Shown here: in pieces, positions 34,616 through 44,225 of the stretch
Layout of the letters: each line of letters begins with the position of its first letter
How positions within the stretch are numbered: position 1 is the stretch's first letter
Assembly (NCBI GenBank): GCA_025360865.1
Contig: JANYBG010000135.1
Location: 1 to 58,163 of the forward strand
Direction: 5' to 3'
DNA: 58,163 bases
Source: Pseudomonadota bacterium
GTDB taxonomy: Bacteria > Pseudomonadota > Gammaproteobacteria > Steroidobacterales > Steroidobacteraceae
The notes under the pieces: model-generated
Seen by the model: only the letters and a program-made list of their open reading frames with translations
Told to the model about the DNA's origin: nothing
Database searches by the model: none
Translations under genes and position numbers: made by a program

Positions 34616-34975
34616 ATGGACACGGAGAGGCTTCGCACGATCCAACAGCCCTCACAGGTCGAGGCCCTGCTTGAGTTGTTCGTGGCATCCGTTGATGTGC
34701 TGCCCGATGGCGCGCGCAAACTTACGGATCTCAACGAGCTTTCACTGGTTCTGCGACAGCTTGCGATCACTGCCGGGGAGAAGGACAAGGTCTGGGGAGC
34801 ATGGACGGACAACCACCGTACTTGGCTGTTCACAGCCGAATTGTCGCTGGCCTTGTCGCGCGAACACGGACGCCCGGTGCTGCAGGTCGACATGTATGGC
34901 GAGCACGGCCAACTCACGGACTCCTCGAATTGGCTCTCCGCGCGGGACGGGCAGTGGAGACGCTGCGCCGAATGA
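34616..34975 (+). CDS. Small acidic protein of unknown function
   Basis: The 119-residue protein starts at ATG 34616 (a GTG at 34613 is directly before it). It reads as a coherent soluble protein: PSQVEALLELFVASVDVLPDG, in a helical first half, then DKVWGAWTDNHRTWLFTAEL and GRPVLQVDMYGEHGQLTD, a tryptophan-rich beta part. It has no signal peptide, and the single cysteine is near the end. No family recognised. It is third in the same-strand series after the CHAT gene and the small exported protein, with 133 bases before it. Confidence 0.5.
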   Translation: MDTERLRTIQQPSQVEALLELFVASVDVLPDGARKLTDLNELSLVLRQLAITAGEKDKVWGAWTDNHRTWLFTAELSLALSREHGRPVLQVDMYGEHGQLTDSSNWLSARDGQWRRCAE

Positions 34976-35403
34976 GCACCCGTGTCGGCTACCTCGAAGC
35001 CGCCGCGAACTGCGACGTTCGAGCCGATCATCCTGCCGCGACAACGACTGCCGGCCGCTTTGTCGAAAAGCCGCTCCCCCGGGTATCCCGAGCCAAAATT
35101 CGCACGGGTCGGAGCCCTGCGGCCCTAAGCGCACCACGAGGCCTTTACCGCACGATTGTACCGGGACGCTGACACGGGCTGATCGAGGCGTTGACGGCGA
35201 TCCCCGAGTGCGCTGGTAGGCCACCCTCGGTCCGCCTGCGGTGGTGCCGTAGCGCGACTTCGTGCCTTTTGCTGAAAGCAGCCTGGGGAGCGTTCCCCGT
35301 TTGGCGCTGGACTAGACACTTCGTTGGGCAGCTCCCAGGTGCGTTGATCCGCTGCGGAATTCGCAGCAGCGGTCGCGACAGGACTCGGTATAGTAGACGC
35401 CCA
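34976..35403. other. 428-base non-coding stretch before the permease
   Basis: No convincing gene. A TATAGT at 35389-35394 lies 9 bases before the permease ATG and could be a -10 for a nearly leaderless transcript, but no matching -35 is visible 16-18 bases upstream. Confidence 0.4.
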
Positions 35404-36816
35404 ATGACAGACGTCCCGCCCGCCGTTGAGGCGGATAAGAACGAACTGAGCCGCTCCCTGCGGCCACGACACGTCGCCATGATCACCATCGGGGGCATCA
35501 TCGGCGCCGGTCTTTTCGTCGGCAGTAGCGTCGCGATCACCGCCGCCGGGCCTGCGATAATCATCAGCTACGCGCTGACGGGCCTGCTGGTCCTGCTGAT
35601 CATGCGCATGCTCGGCGAGATGGCCGTCGACATGCCGCACGTGCGCTCGTTCACTGAATTCACACGCTCCGCTCTGGGCAACTGGGCCGGGTTCTCGGTC
35701 GGCTGGCTGTACTGGTACTTCTGGGTCGTTGTGATCCCGGTCGAGGCGATCGCCGGTGCGGGGATCATCCAACGCTGGTTACCGTTGCCCATGTGGGAGA
35801 TCGGCGCGGTGCTCATGCTGCTTATGACGAGCGTGAATCTCATGTCGGCCCGCGCCTACGGCGAGTTCGAGTTCTGGTTCTCATCGATCAAGGTCGCGGC
35901 CATCCTGTGTTTCATCATCGTGGTCGGCGCCCACGCGTTCGGCTATCGCTCCGCGACCGGTGCCACCTTCTCGACCCTCGTCGCCCATGGCGGCTTCGCG
36001 CCCAGGGGGCCGTTCGCCGTGCTGGCGGCCGTGACGACCGTCATCTGGTCGATGATGGGAGCGGAGGTGGTCACGATCGCCGCGGCGGAATCGCCGGAGC
36101 CAGCCAAGGCGGTGGCGCGGATGACCTCGAGCATCATCACGCGCATTCTGCTCTTCTACGTCGGGTCGATCTTCGTGATCGTCAGCACTGTGCCCTGGAC
36201 GCAGGTCGTCTCTGGCCAGTCTCCCTTCACGCTCGCGTTGGACGGGATGCACTTTCCGTACGCCAGTGAAATCATGGCGGCGGTGATCCTCACCGCGGTC
36301 CTGTCGTGCCTCAATTCATCCTTCTATGTGGCCTCCCGGGTGCTGTTCGTCCTCGCCAGTCGCGGCGACGCGCCGCGCTGGCTGGTTAAGACCAACCGCA
36401 GCCACGTGCCGGCGCGCGCCGTGCTGCTGGCAAGCCTGGTCGGAATGGCCGGGGTGGTCGCCGCCATTTTCTCGCCGAGCGTGGTGTTCGCCTTCCTGGT
36501 CAACGCCTCCGGCGCCGTCATCGCCGTCATATACCTGGCCATAGGCGTGTCGCAGGTACGCACGCGACGCGCCCGCGAGCGCGCCGGCGCACCCGCACCG
36601 ACGCTGCCCATGTGGCTCTTCCCGTGGCTGAGCTATCTTGCGATCGCGGGAATGGTCACGGTGCTCGTCGCGATGGCCCTTGAACCTGCGCACCGCGCCG
36701 AATTCTGGACCAGCACCCTCTCCATCGGCGTCGTACTGCTCGCCTACGTGATTTTCAGGCGGGGCCGGGGGGCGGCGCCTGCGCTGGAAGCGGTCGTTCC
36801 GGCGTCCCGCGGCTGA
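35404..36816 (+). CDS. APC-family amino acid permease (GABA/aromatic permease type)
   Basis: The 470-residue inner-membrane transporter starts at ATG 35404 (MTDVPPAVEADKNELSRSL). The first helix carries the family signature MITIGGIIGAGLFVGSSVAI, where the unwound GxG binds the amino acid backbone. About twelve hydrophobic segments follow, including LTGLLVLLIMRMLGEMA, WAGFSVGWLYWYFWVVVIP and AAVTTVIWSMMGAEVVTIAA. The Glu in GAEVVTIAAAES is the conserved helix-6 element of AAT/GabP members. It drives proton-coupled uptake of an amino acid, possibly GABA or a similar compound. A DUF885 gene starts 43 bases downstream and may be in the same transcript; peptide or amino acid use is a shared theme. 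Confidence 0.9.
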   Translation: MTDVPPAVEADKNELSRSLRPRHVAMITIGGIIGAGLFVGSSVAITAAGPAIIISYALTGLLVLLIMRMLGEMAVDMPHVRSFTEFTRSALGNWAGFSVGWLYWYFWVVVIPVEAIAGAGIIQRWLPLPMWEIGAVLMLLMTSVNLMSARAYGEFEFWFSSIKVAAILCFIIVVGAHAFGYRSATGATFSTLVAHGGFAPRGPFAVLAAVTTVIWSMMGAEVVTIAAAESPEPAKAVARMTSSIITRILLFYVGSIFVIVSTVPWTQVVSGQSPFTLALDGMHFPYASEIMAAVILTAVLSCLNSSFYVASRVLFVLASRGDAPRWLVKTNRSHVPARAVLLASLVGMAGVVAAIFSPSVVFAFLVNASGAVIAVIYLAIGVSQVRTRRARERAGAPAPTLPMWLFPWLSYLAIAGMVTVLVAMALEPAHRAEFWTSTLSIGVVLLAYVIFRRGRGAAPALEAVVPASRG

Positions 36817-36859
36817 CCGATCCCGCGATCCCGGGTGGATCGCGAAAAGAGGCGAGTTC

Positions 36860-38530
36860 ATGCGCGCATTCGTCAAGTCCTCGGCTGTGCTCTTATTCGT
36901 CTCTCCGTTGCCAGGTCTCGCCGCCAGCGACTACGCGAGCCTTGTTCAATTGGCCCAGGACTGGCGCGGGTTCGAGCGGCCGGCGATCAGCAATTGCGTT
37001 CCCGACTATGGCGCCGGGGCAATGACCGCCAAGGCGGAACAGTTGCCCCGCTATCGCGCCCGGTTGGCGGCGATCGACACCCAGCACTGGAGCGCGGCGC
37101 AACAAGTTGATGCGCGGCTGATCGAGGCCGAAATGAACGGGTTGGACTTTGACTTGCGCGTCCGCCGTCCCTGGGCCCGCGATCCGTCGTTCTATGCGAC
37201 TCTGTTCGGTGAGCGCAGCGATGTGCCGCAGCACGAAGGTGTGACGGCGGCCCCAGCCATTGATCTGTTCTCCTACGATTTCCCGCTGTCCCGGGCCGAC
37301 CAACAGAAGCTGACCTGCTTGCTGGGGGCGATACCGGCGCTGCTCGCTCAAGCGCGGCTAAACCTTCAGGCCAGTAACGCGCGCGATCTGTGGGTGTATA
37401 GCGTACGTACGCTCCGCGACCAGGGCGAAATACTGGCCCACCTGGAGGCCGGCGGTCTCGATATGCGAACCCTTGAAGGGACCAGGCGCGCGAACCTCGC
37501 GGGGGCAGGCAAGCCCCTGCTGGGCGCCGTGGAGTCCGCCCGTCGCGCGACTGATGATTTCGCCACGTGGCTGGGAGCGCAGGCGCCGGGTAAAACGGGA
37601 CCGTCAGGGGTCGGCATCGAGAACTACAACTGGTACCTGAGGAATGTGCACCTGGTGCCGTATGACTGGGACCAGCAGGTGACCCTGCTGCGGCGGGAAT
37701 TGGAGCGAGCGCGCGCCAGCCTGAGCATGGAGGAGTTCCACAACCGCGCGCTGCCGTTGCTCGATCCGGGCAATTCGCCGGAGGCGTTTCATGCGCTGAT
37801 GGAACAGCGAATGCGGAAGTTGACCGATTTCCTCATCACGGCCGGCATCGTGCCCGACAAGGCCTATTACCGCGACGCCATGGCGCAACAGATCCTGGCG
37901 TACGTGCCGCTGGAGAAGCGCAATTTCTTCCTGCAGGCGAGCGCGCGCGAGCCGTTGGGGCTGTTTTCGCACGACTATCACTGGATTGAACTGGCGCGGA
38001 TGAAAGAAGAGCCGAACGCGAGCCCGGTGCGACGCCTGCCAGCACTGTCCAATATGTTCGACAGCCGCTCCGAAGGGTTGGCAACCGCCATGGAAGAGAC
38101 GCTGATGCAGGCGGGACTCTATGACGACAATCCCAGGGGACGCGAAATAGTCTGGGTGATGCTCGCCAACCGCGCCGCGCGCGGCCTGGCGTCGCTATAT
38201 GTGCAGGCCAATCAATTGACGTTGCAGGAAGCGGGGCGCTTTCACGCGCAATGGACTCCCCGCGGATGGTCGGATCCGACGAGCGACCTGGTGGCTTTCG
38301 AGCAGTTGCTGTACTTGCGCCAGCCGGGCTACGGAACGAGCTACATCACCGGCAAAATGCAATTCGAACGACTGATCAGCGACTACGCGCGCCAGCAGGA
38401 AATGAACGGTAAACCGTTCAGCGTCGCCGAGTTCTTCGCCCGCATGAATCCATCCGGGACGATTCCCTTCGCGCTTATCGAAGCGGAGATGATCCCCGCG
38501 GATGCACCCAGGGGAACGCCCGCTCCCTGA
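36860..38530 (+). CDS. DUF885-like protein lacking the zinc-binding motif
   Basis: The 556-residue protein starts at ATG 36860 behind AAGAGGCGAG and has a signal peptide (LLFVSPLPGLAA). It aligns along its whole length with the DUF885 family (M32/M2-like helical metallopeptidase fold): DYASLVQLAQDW, LLAQARLNLQASNARDLWVY, and near the end SEGLATAMEETLMQAGLYDD, GTSYITGKMQFERLI. Where active members carry HExxPGH, this one has RRLPALSNMFDSRSEG. It therefore lacks the zinc ligands and is probably not a peptidase. It may bind peptides or partner the intact paralogue encoded opposite it at 38632-40329. The stop codons converge with a 101-base gap. Confidence 0.78.
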   Translation: MRAFVKSSAVLLFVSPLPGLAASDYASLVQLAQDWRGFERPAISNCVPDYGAGAMTAKAEQLPRYRARLAAIDTQHWSAAQQVDARLIEAEMNGLDFDLRVRRPWARDPSFYATLFGERSDVPQHEGVTAAPAIDLFSYDFPLSRADQQKLTCLLGAIPALLAQARLNLQASNARDLWVYSVRTLRDQGEILAHLEAGGLDMRTLEGTRRANLAGAGKPLLGAVESARRATDDFATWLGAQAPGKTGPSGVGIENYNWYLRNVHLVPYDWDQQVTLLRRELERARASLSMEEFHNRALPLLDPGNSPEAFHALMEQRMRKLTDFLITAGIVPDKAYYRDAMAQQILAYVPLEKRNFFLQASAREPLGLFSHDYHWIELARMKEEPNASPVRRLPALSNMFDSRSEGLATAMEETLMQAGLYDDNPRGREIVWVMLANRAARGLASLYVQANQLTLQEAGRFHAQWTPRGWSDPTSDLVAFEQLLYLRQPGYGTSYITGKMQFERLISDYARQQEMNGKPFSVAEFFARMNPSGTIPFALIEAEMIPADAPRGTPAP

Positions 38531-38631
38531 CACCGAAGGCTCCCGCACCCGTTGCGAGGTCGTCGCGCTTCGCCCCGCGCCCGATACCACCCGAACGAGG
38601 CGGGATCGCGGCTGTCCCATGCGGATTCAGC

Positions 38632-40329
38632 TCACTGCAACGCGGCCCGCAGTGAGGACTCGTCGTCCAGCATCAGGAATTCGATCACCGACACCGGCAG
38701 ACTCCCGTAGCTGATCAGCTGGTCGTGAAACGCACCAAGGCGAAAGTCGGTACCTCGGCGATCGCGATAAAGGCCGAGCAACCGCATGATCTGCCACTTG
38801 CCGGTGATGTACGAGATCTTCTGGGTGGGTGAGGAGGCGGCCCCCGCGGCTTCACCCTCCGCGGCTTCGCGGTCCAGCCCGCCAGCCTCCATGAAGTAGC
38901 CCACCGCCTGCGCGAAGTTCCAGCGACCGGTGTGCAGGTTCACGTCCACGCCGATGCGGGCCGCCCGGTAGCGGGCCAAACGCAAGACCTGCGCCTGCGC
39001 CGCGGAATTCTGCGGATAAAGGCCTTCGCGCGAGAGCATCTCCTCCCCGTATAGCGCCCAACCTTCCGTGAAGACGGTGTCGGCATGCTGAAGCCGGATT
39101 TCACTTTGGACGTGGTTCGCTATCGACAGCTGCAGGAAGTGTCCGGGGATGCCCTCGTGCGCGAGGATGGGTCGCGGGTCCTCGATGGCCGCGCGTATAT
39201 AGAAGTTACCGCTGGTCGGATCGTAGGTCGGAATGAAGTAGAACCCGCCTGGGTCTTTGTCGTAGATGCCGGGCGGGTTCATGAAGCCACCAGGGGAGGT
39301 GGGCTTGAACGCCGCGGGGAGTTCACGGATCTCGAAGGCACCCACGTAATCGGGGATGGTCACCAGCCGATTCGCCTGCAGGAAGCTTACGATCTCCTTC
39401 AGGCGCGATTGATAGACCGCAAGAAACTCGGTCTGGTCTTTCGGTATATGCGCCGCGCGGCGCGGGTCGGGGGAAGCGAGCGTGGGATCCTTCAGCATCG
39501 CCTCCAGTGCCCGGTAGCGAGCCAGCTCCACCTCTCCCAGATGCGCGACGTCGCGAGCGTCCAAGGGTAGCAACAGCACGCGTTTGAGCAGGTAGTTGTA
39601 CCGCGCCTCTCCCATCGGCTGCCAGTCCGGCATCCTCGGCAGGCCGGCTTTCAGCCAGTCGGCATAGTCATGCAACGCCTTGACGGCCGCGTCGCGTGCG
39701 GCGATCAGACGCTTGCGCTCCGCGGGGGACATGTGGTCGGCGAGCGTCATGAGGCTGACCGTGTACAGCTCGTCTCCCTCACGCGCCGCTTGGACCGCAA
39801 GCGAGGCATATAGCTTGACCGGATGCGTGAGGTTAGTGCGGGCGGTCCGCAGCAGCGCGGGCATCTGCTCAAGCCTGGCAGTGGCCGCAAGCGCGCGGGT
39901 CCGGGCCGGCGCATAGTCTTTCTTCAGCAGACTGAAGATCGCGTTCGAGCATTCATTGACATACACCTGAGGGTCCGAGCTTTCCGGATCCAGTTGTCGA
40001 TCGAAGAAGTCCGCGCCCGCGAGCTGGGACTGGAAAAGGATGAGGTCAATCCGCTCGTCCTTGCTCCACCCGTCGGTGACGGTGGCATTCATTCTGGCAA
40101 GCAGGTCGCGCACGTGCTCCCTGCGACGCCGCACCTCGCCCATGCTGTAGTCAGTGAGGCGACTGTCATAGCGGTGCTCGCCCTGGTCGCTGGTCGCCAC
40201 CGGATAGGCCGCATCACGCCACTGGTAGTACTCGTGGGCCGTCGCCCGCAGATCCGCCGCCGCGGCCGCGGTGTAGCCGCTGTAGAGCAGCAGCATCGTG
40301 GCAAGTGGCAAGCGACGTTGGCTTGGCAT
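38632..40329 (-). CDS. DUF885 family protein, putative zinc carboxypeptidase-like enzyme
   Basis: The 565-residue protein starts at ATG 40329 with a signal peptide (LPLATMLLLYSGYTAAAAAD). The zinc site is complete: HEGIPGHFLQ supplies two His and the catalytic Glu, and FTEGWALYGEEML supplies the third ligand, as in DUF885 proteins related to M32/M2 peptidases. Other family blocks are ISYITGKWQIMRLLGLYRD and LLPLDARDVAHLGEVELARY. It is predicted to be periplasmic and to trim peptides. The neighbouring plus-strand gene (36860-38530) is a homologue without the zinc motif. The ribosome site is weak, but the signal peptide fixes the start. Confidence 0.87.
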   Translation of the reverse strand: MPSQRRLPLATMLLLYSGYTAAAAADLRATAHEYYQWRDAAYPVATSDQGEHRYDSRLTDYSMGEVRRRREHVRDLLARMNATVTDGWSKDERIDLILFQSQLAGADFFDRQLDPESSDPQVYVNECSNAIFSLLKKDYAPARTRALAATARLEQMPALLRTARTNLTHPVKLYASLAVQAAREGDELYTVSLMTLADHMSPAERKRLIAARDAAVKALHDYADWLKAGLPRMPDWQPMGEARYNYLLKRVLLLPLDARDVAHLGEVELARYRALEAMLKDPTLASPDPRRAAHIPKDQTEFLAVYQSRLKEIVSFLQANRLVTIPDYVGAFEIRELPAAFKPTSPGGFMNPPGIYDKDPGGFYFIPTYDPTSGNFYIRAAIEDPRPILAHEGIPGHFLQLSIANHVQSEIRLQHADTVFTEGWALYGEEMLSREGLYPQNSAAQAQVLRLARYRAARIGVDVNLHTGRWNFAQAVGYFMEAGGLDREAAEGEAAGAASSPTQKISYITGKWQIMRLLGLYRDRRGTDFRLGAFHDQLISYGSLPVSVIEFLMLDDESSLRAALQ

Positions 40330-40914
40330 ACGGATCTCTGCCGGTGGTGGCGGGGCCTGTAGTCTATCCGAGCCTCTACGAGGATGGCGGCGTGCCGGCG
40401 GCTGGACTCTGGCGGAGCCTGCTCCAGGGGCTCCGCGGCATCGCGGCCCACCCCGCGCGTCCCTGCGGGCGGGAGATCAAGATCCAGGGGCCCTGAGATC
40501 CTCGCAGCGGGGCGCGCATCCAGAGATTCCCGGGAACCGCCCGCTAAGCACCGCATCGCACGAAATCCTCGCCTCCTCCGCGACTCACTGGTTCGTCCGC
40601 GAAGGGAGATCGAGGATGCGCTTAACCATGCGGGATCGCGGTGGCATCGCCGCCGGGTGCGCGCCAGCGCCGAACGGTCCCCGGCGGCGCGCCCGGCTCG
40701 CCCGGATGCCGCTACTGCGCGCCGGGCGCGCTGGGGATATGTCATTCGTTGTGAAAAGCGTGAAGCAGCGATCATTTATCGGTGCATCTCTGGCTGCTAT
40801 GCGGCGGCATTGTTTTCTGCGGTCCGTATCACTGCAGCTGGGGTGAATCACAGCGATTCTCGACCACGAAACTCTGGATGGTCCCGCAGTGCTTCTAAGG
40901 ACGGGTCTCGAACC
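40330..40914. other. 585-base non-coding stretch between divergent genes
   Basis: It separates the DUF885 gene (minus) from the glucoamylase-like gene (plus). Frames that stay open here are GC-driven and show no family features. Promoters for both genes should lie here; a patch with lower GC at about 40730-40860 is the most promising place, but no -35/-10 pair is convincing. Confidence 0.4.
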
Positions 40915-42414
40915 ATGCGCCAGGAATGGCTCTCGGCGGTGCGGCGGAAGCTGGTGAGGCTGATCGGCGGTTGCGCAACGCCTGGCCACGGCCTGCTTGG
41001 GCTCCTCGCCGCCGGCTGCGCCTCGCTTTGCGTCAGTGGCCCCGTCCTTGGTGCGCCCGAGCAAGCTCACGGGGCCGCAGTCGCCGGCGCAGAGCTGGGC
41101 GAGCGCCCGCTCGACCCCTTCCTCGCGGAGCTCGAGGAGCGCACGTTCCGCTTCTTCTGGGACACCGCGAACCCGGCGAACGGTCTGGTCCCGGATCGCT
41201 ATCCCACACCCTCGGTCTCGAGCATCGCGGCCGTGGGCTTTGGTCTGACCGCGTATCCGATCGGGGTCGAGCGTGGCTACGTCTCGCGCGCGGCAGCCCG
41301 CAAACGCGTACTGACGACCTTGCGGTTCTTCGCGCGCGCGCAGAACCAGCACGGGTTCTACTACCATTTCGTGGATATGCACACGGGCGCCCGCGCCGGC
41401 AACAGTGAGATCTCGACGGTGGACACTTCGCTGCTGCTGGCAGGCATGCTCTTCTGTCAGTCCTACTTCAGCGGCACGGATCCGGGGGAGGCGCAGATCC
41501 GCAAGCTCGTGGAGCGGCTCTACCGCCGGGTGGACTGGACCTGGGCGCAGCCACGCGCGCCGGCGGTGACGTTGGCGTGGACTCCGGAGGCGGGGTTTTC
41601 CGAAAGTGACTGGCGCGGATACAACGAGGGGATGCTGGTGTATCTGCTCGCCCTGGGTTCGCCTTCGCACCCGATCGGGGAGCAGGCATGGGCAGCCTGG
41701 ACCGCGGGCTATGACAAGCAGTGGACCTCGGTATACGACCAGACCTATCTGGGATTCGCCCCGCTGTTCGGCCACCAGTACACCCATGTGTGGGTGGATT
41801 TTCGCGGCATCCAGGATGCCTACATGCGTGGGCGTGACCTGGACTATTTTGAGAACAGCCGCCGAGCAACGTACGCCCAGCGCAGGTACGCCATCGCCAA
41901 TCCGAAGCACTGGCAGGCCTATGGGAAGAACGTCTGGGGTATGAGCGCCTCCGATGGCCCCGGCCCCGGCGCCGGCGTGGGCGCCGGGGCGGAGTATCAG
42001 GGTGCGCGCCCGGCGTTTCTGGAATACGCGGCGCGCGGACTTGCCCCGGGGGGTGTTGTCGACGATGGCACCATTGCGCCCACGGCGGCCATCAGTTCAC
42101 TGCCGTTCGCCCCTGAGATCGTCCTGCCGGCGACGCTCGAGATGTATCATCGCTTTGGCGCGGACATCTATTCGGATTACGGGTTTCGCGATGCATTCAA
42201 TGCCAGTTTCCGCTTTGCTGACCGACCGGCCGAGCCCAAGCGCCCCGGCTGGGTGGATCAGGACTACCTGGGCATCGATCAAGGTCCGATCCTGGCCATG
42301 ATCGAGAACTTCCGCAGTGATCTGGTCTGGCGGGTGATGCGTACCAATTCCCATCTTCAGTGTGGCCTGCAGCGCGCGGGCTTCGCAGGCGGCTGGCTTG
42401 CGCAACTGAAGTGA
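40915..42414 (+). CDS. Glucoamylase-like (PF10091) protein, possible beta-1,2-glucanase
   Basis: The 499-residue protein starts at ATG 40915; the frame extends much further upstream but without coding character. An N-terminal export signal (GLLGLLAAGCASLCVSG) is present; LAAGC is a weak lipobox. The Glycoamylase (PF10091) motifs are clear: LEERTFRFFWDTANPANGLV, EISTVDTSLLLAGMLF, FSESDWRGYNEGMLVYLLAL, ASDGPGPG and TIAPTAAISSLPFAPEI. The group includes GH144 endo-beta-1,2-glucanases and the cyclic glucan synthase C-terminus. It probably hydrolyses an oligo- or polysaccharide in the periplasm or at the surface. The stop overlaps the GTG of the following GH39-type gene (GTGA), implying coupled production. 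Confidence 0.86.
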   Translation: MRQEWLSAVRRKLVRLIGGCATPGHGLLGLLAAGCASLCVSGPVLGAPEQAHGAAVAGAELGERPLDPFLAELEERTFRFFWDTANPANGLVPDRYPTPSVSSIAAVGFGLTAYPIGVERGYVSRAAARKRVLTTLRFFARAQNQHGFYYHFVDMHTGARAGNSEISTVDTSLLLAGMLFCQSYFSGTDPGEAQIRKLVERLYRRVDWTWAQPRAPAVTLAWTPEAGFSESDWRGYNEGMLVYLLALGSPSHPIGEQAWAAWTAGYDKQWTSVYDQTYLGFAPLFGHQYTHVWVDFRGIQDAYMRGRDLDYFENSRRATYAQRRYAIANPKHWQAYGKNVWGMSASDGPGPGAGVGAGAEYQGARPAFLEYAARGLAPGGVVDDGTIAPTAAISSLPFAPEIVLPATLEMYHRFGADIYSDYGFRDAFNASFRFADRPAEPKRPGWVDQDYLGIDQGPILAMIENFRSDLVWRVMRTNSHLQCGLQRAGFAGGWLAQLK

Positions 42415-43967
42415 TACCGGGGCGTGTGGGCCACTTCGTCGCGCGCGGTGCTGTCGTGCGGGGGTTCCTGGTGGGCGCGGTCCTCGCGGGGGGCGTCGCA
42501 CCGGCACTCAGCCAGCCCGTTGAGACGGTGACCGTCGATGCGAGGGCGCCCGGGCGCCCGTTCCCGCACTTTTGGGAGCACGTGTTCGGCTCGGGCCGTG
42601 CGGTGCTGAGCCTTCGCGAAAGCTATCGCGAGGACCTGCGTGACCTGCGCAGCGTCACGGGAGTCTCGTACGCACGCTTCCACGGCATTCTCGACGATGA
42701 AGTGGGAGTGTACACGGAGGGTCCCCGCGGGGAGGCCATCTACAATTTCTCGTACGTTGATGAGATCTACGATGGCCTGCTGGCGGAGGGTGTTCGCCCC
42801 ATCGTGGAGCTCAGCTTCATGCCACACCGCCTGGCGGCGGCGGATACGCGGCACAGCTTCTGGTATCACCCGGTGGTCGCCCCGCCAAAGGACTACGACC
42901 GGTGGGATGCCCTGATCACAGCGCTTGCCACCCATCTGGTGCAGCGCTACGGGATCGCAGAGGTCAGCCAGTGGTACTTCGAGGTGTGGAACGAGCCGAA
43001 CCTGGACTTCTGGGCCGGCGAGCCGAAGCAGTCCACGTACTGGACGCTCTATGACCACACGGCCCGGGCGCTCAAGGAGGTGGACGGACGCGTGCGTGTC
43101 GGGGGACCGGTGACAGCGCAGGCCGCGTGGGTCGCGGATTTCATCCGGCATTGTCACGAACTCGGCATACCCGTGGATTTCATTTCCACCCACGTCTACG
43201 GGGATGACTCGGCCAAAGACGTGTTCGGGTCCGAGGAACATATTCCCCGTGACCAGATGGTTTGCCGGGCGGTCGCGAAGGCACATTCGGAAATCAAGGC
43301 GTCCGCAATGCCTGAATTGCCGCTGATCCTGAGCGAATTCAACGCGACCTACATGAACCGCACGGAAATCACCGACGCGCCATTCATGGGCGCGTGGCTG
43401 GCACAAACCATCCGCCAGTGCGAGGGGCTCGCGCAGGAGATAGCGTATTGGACCTTCTCGGATGTATTCGAGGAGGCAGGCGTGGTGCAGAAGCCGTTCT
43501 ATGGCGGCTATGGCCTGCTCGCGGCCGGACATATCCGCAAGCCCGCCTTCAATGCCTTCGCCCTGCTGCATCAACTCGGGATGGAGCGTTTGGAAATCGA
43601 CGCCGAAGGCACGCTGGCGACTCGTCGGGAAAAGGGCGAGCTGGTGGTTGCGCTGTGGAACTACACGGATGTCGGCTCTCCGGGGTCTGCCCGTAGAGTG
43701 ACGCTGCAGGTCAGGAACGCGCATCCGCCCAATGCAACGCTCCAGGTGCTGGATCGCACCCACGGGAACGCGTTGGCGGCCTATACGCGCATGGGATCAC
43801 CACGGTACCCCACCCGGGCGCAGCTCCGTGACCTGCGCGCGGCTGCGATCCTGCCCGCCCCGTCGGTTGTGGAACTTAAAGGCGGTTCACTGAGCCTGGA
43901 AATCGCCCCTGACGGACTGGTGCTCGTCACGCTCCCGGCATCGCGTGAAAACCTCCGCAGTCGCTGA
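42411..43967 (+). CDS. GH39-type glycoside hydrolase
   Basis: The 518-residue protein starts at GTG 42411, overlapping the previous stop by 4 bases. It has a signal peptide (VRGFLVGAVLAGGVAPALSQ). The TIM barrel shows the clan GH-A acid/base Glu in WYFEVWNEPNLDFW and the nucleophile Glu in LPLILSEFNATYMN. Other GH39 markers are FPHFWEHVFGSGRA and YARFHGILDDEVGVY, as in beta-xylosidases and alpha-iduronidases. A beta-sandwich follows the barrel. It probably trims a xylosyl- or uronate-containing glycan. Together with the PF10091 enzyme upstream it forms a two-gene saccharide-degrading unit. Confidence 0.89.
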   Translation: MIPGRVGHFVARGAVVRGFLVGAVLAGGVAPALSQPVETVTVDARAPGRPFPHFWEHVFGSGRAVLSLRESYREDLRDLRSVTGVSYARFHGILDDEVGVYTEGPRGEAIYNFSYVDEIYDGLLAEGVRPIVELSFMPHRLAAADTRHSFWYHPVVAPPKDYDRWDALITALATHLVQRYGIAEVSQWYFEVWNEPNLDFWAGEPKQSTYWTLYDHTARALKEVDGRVRVGGPVTAQAAWVADFIRHCHELGIPVDFISTHVYGDDSAKDVFGSEEHIPRDQMVCRAVAKAHSEIKASAMPELPLILSEFNATYMNRTEITDAPFMGAWLAQTIRQCEGLAQEIAYWTFSDVFEEAGVVQKPFYGGYGLLAAGHIRKPAFNAFALLHQLGMERLEIDAEGTLATRREKGELVVALWNYTDVGSPGSARRVTLQVRNAHPPNATLQVLDRTHGNALAAYTRMGSPRYPTRAQLRDLRAAAILPAPSVVELKGGSLSLEIAPDGLVLVTLPASRENLRSR

Positions 43968-44225
43968 CGCGATGTAAACGCATTGAGCGAAGACGGCCGC
44001 CCACGCGCTGCGGCCGGTCCCCGGCTGGAACGCGCCGACCTCGGCTGCCTGCGTAGCCACTGGTGGGCTTGCCCTACGCACGCACGCATTCGCACGAACG
44101 GATGGAGGACACGCCGTGTCCCCCGCGCGCCCGCGGAGCCGATCTCTGGGTATCGCCGCCAGGAGGGTCTTAGACTATCTTAGCGGTCGCTGCGCTCGGC
44201 AGTCGGATGCGACCTGGGGTCAGTC

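Noticed and set aside
40900-40920. GGTTCGA-like T-loop on the minus strand suggesting a tRNA
   Set aside because: The flanking bases do not pair into a T-arm and no acceptor or anticodon stem follows.
40585-41910. Open minus-strand frame of 441 codons opposite the glucoamylase-like gene
   Set aside because: Composition is typical of antisense shadow; no domain features.
42357-43763. Open minus-strand frame of 468 codons opposite the GH39-type gene
   Set aside because: No recognisable motif or ribosome site; the plus strand carries signal peptide and both catalytic glutamates.
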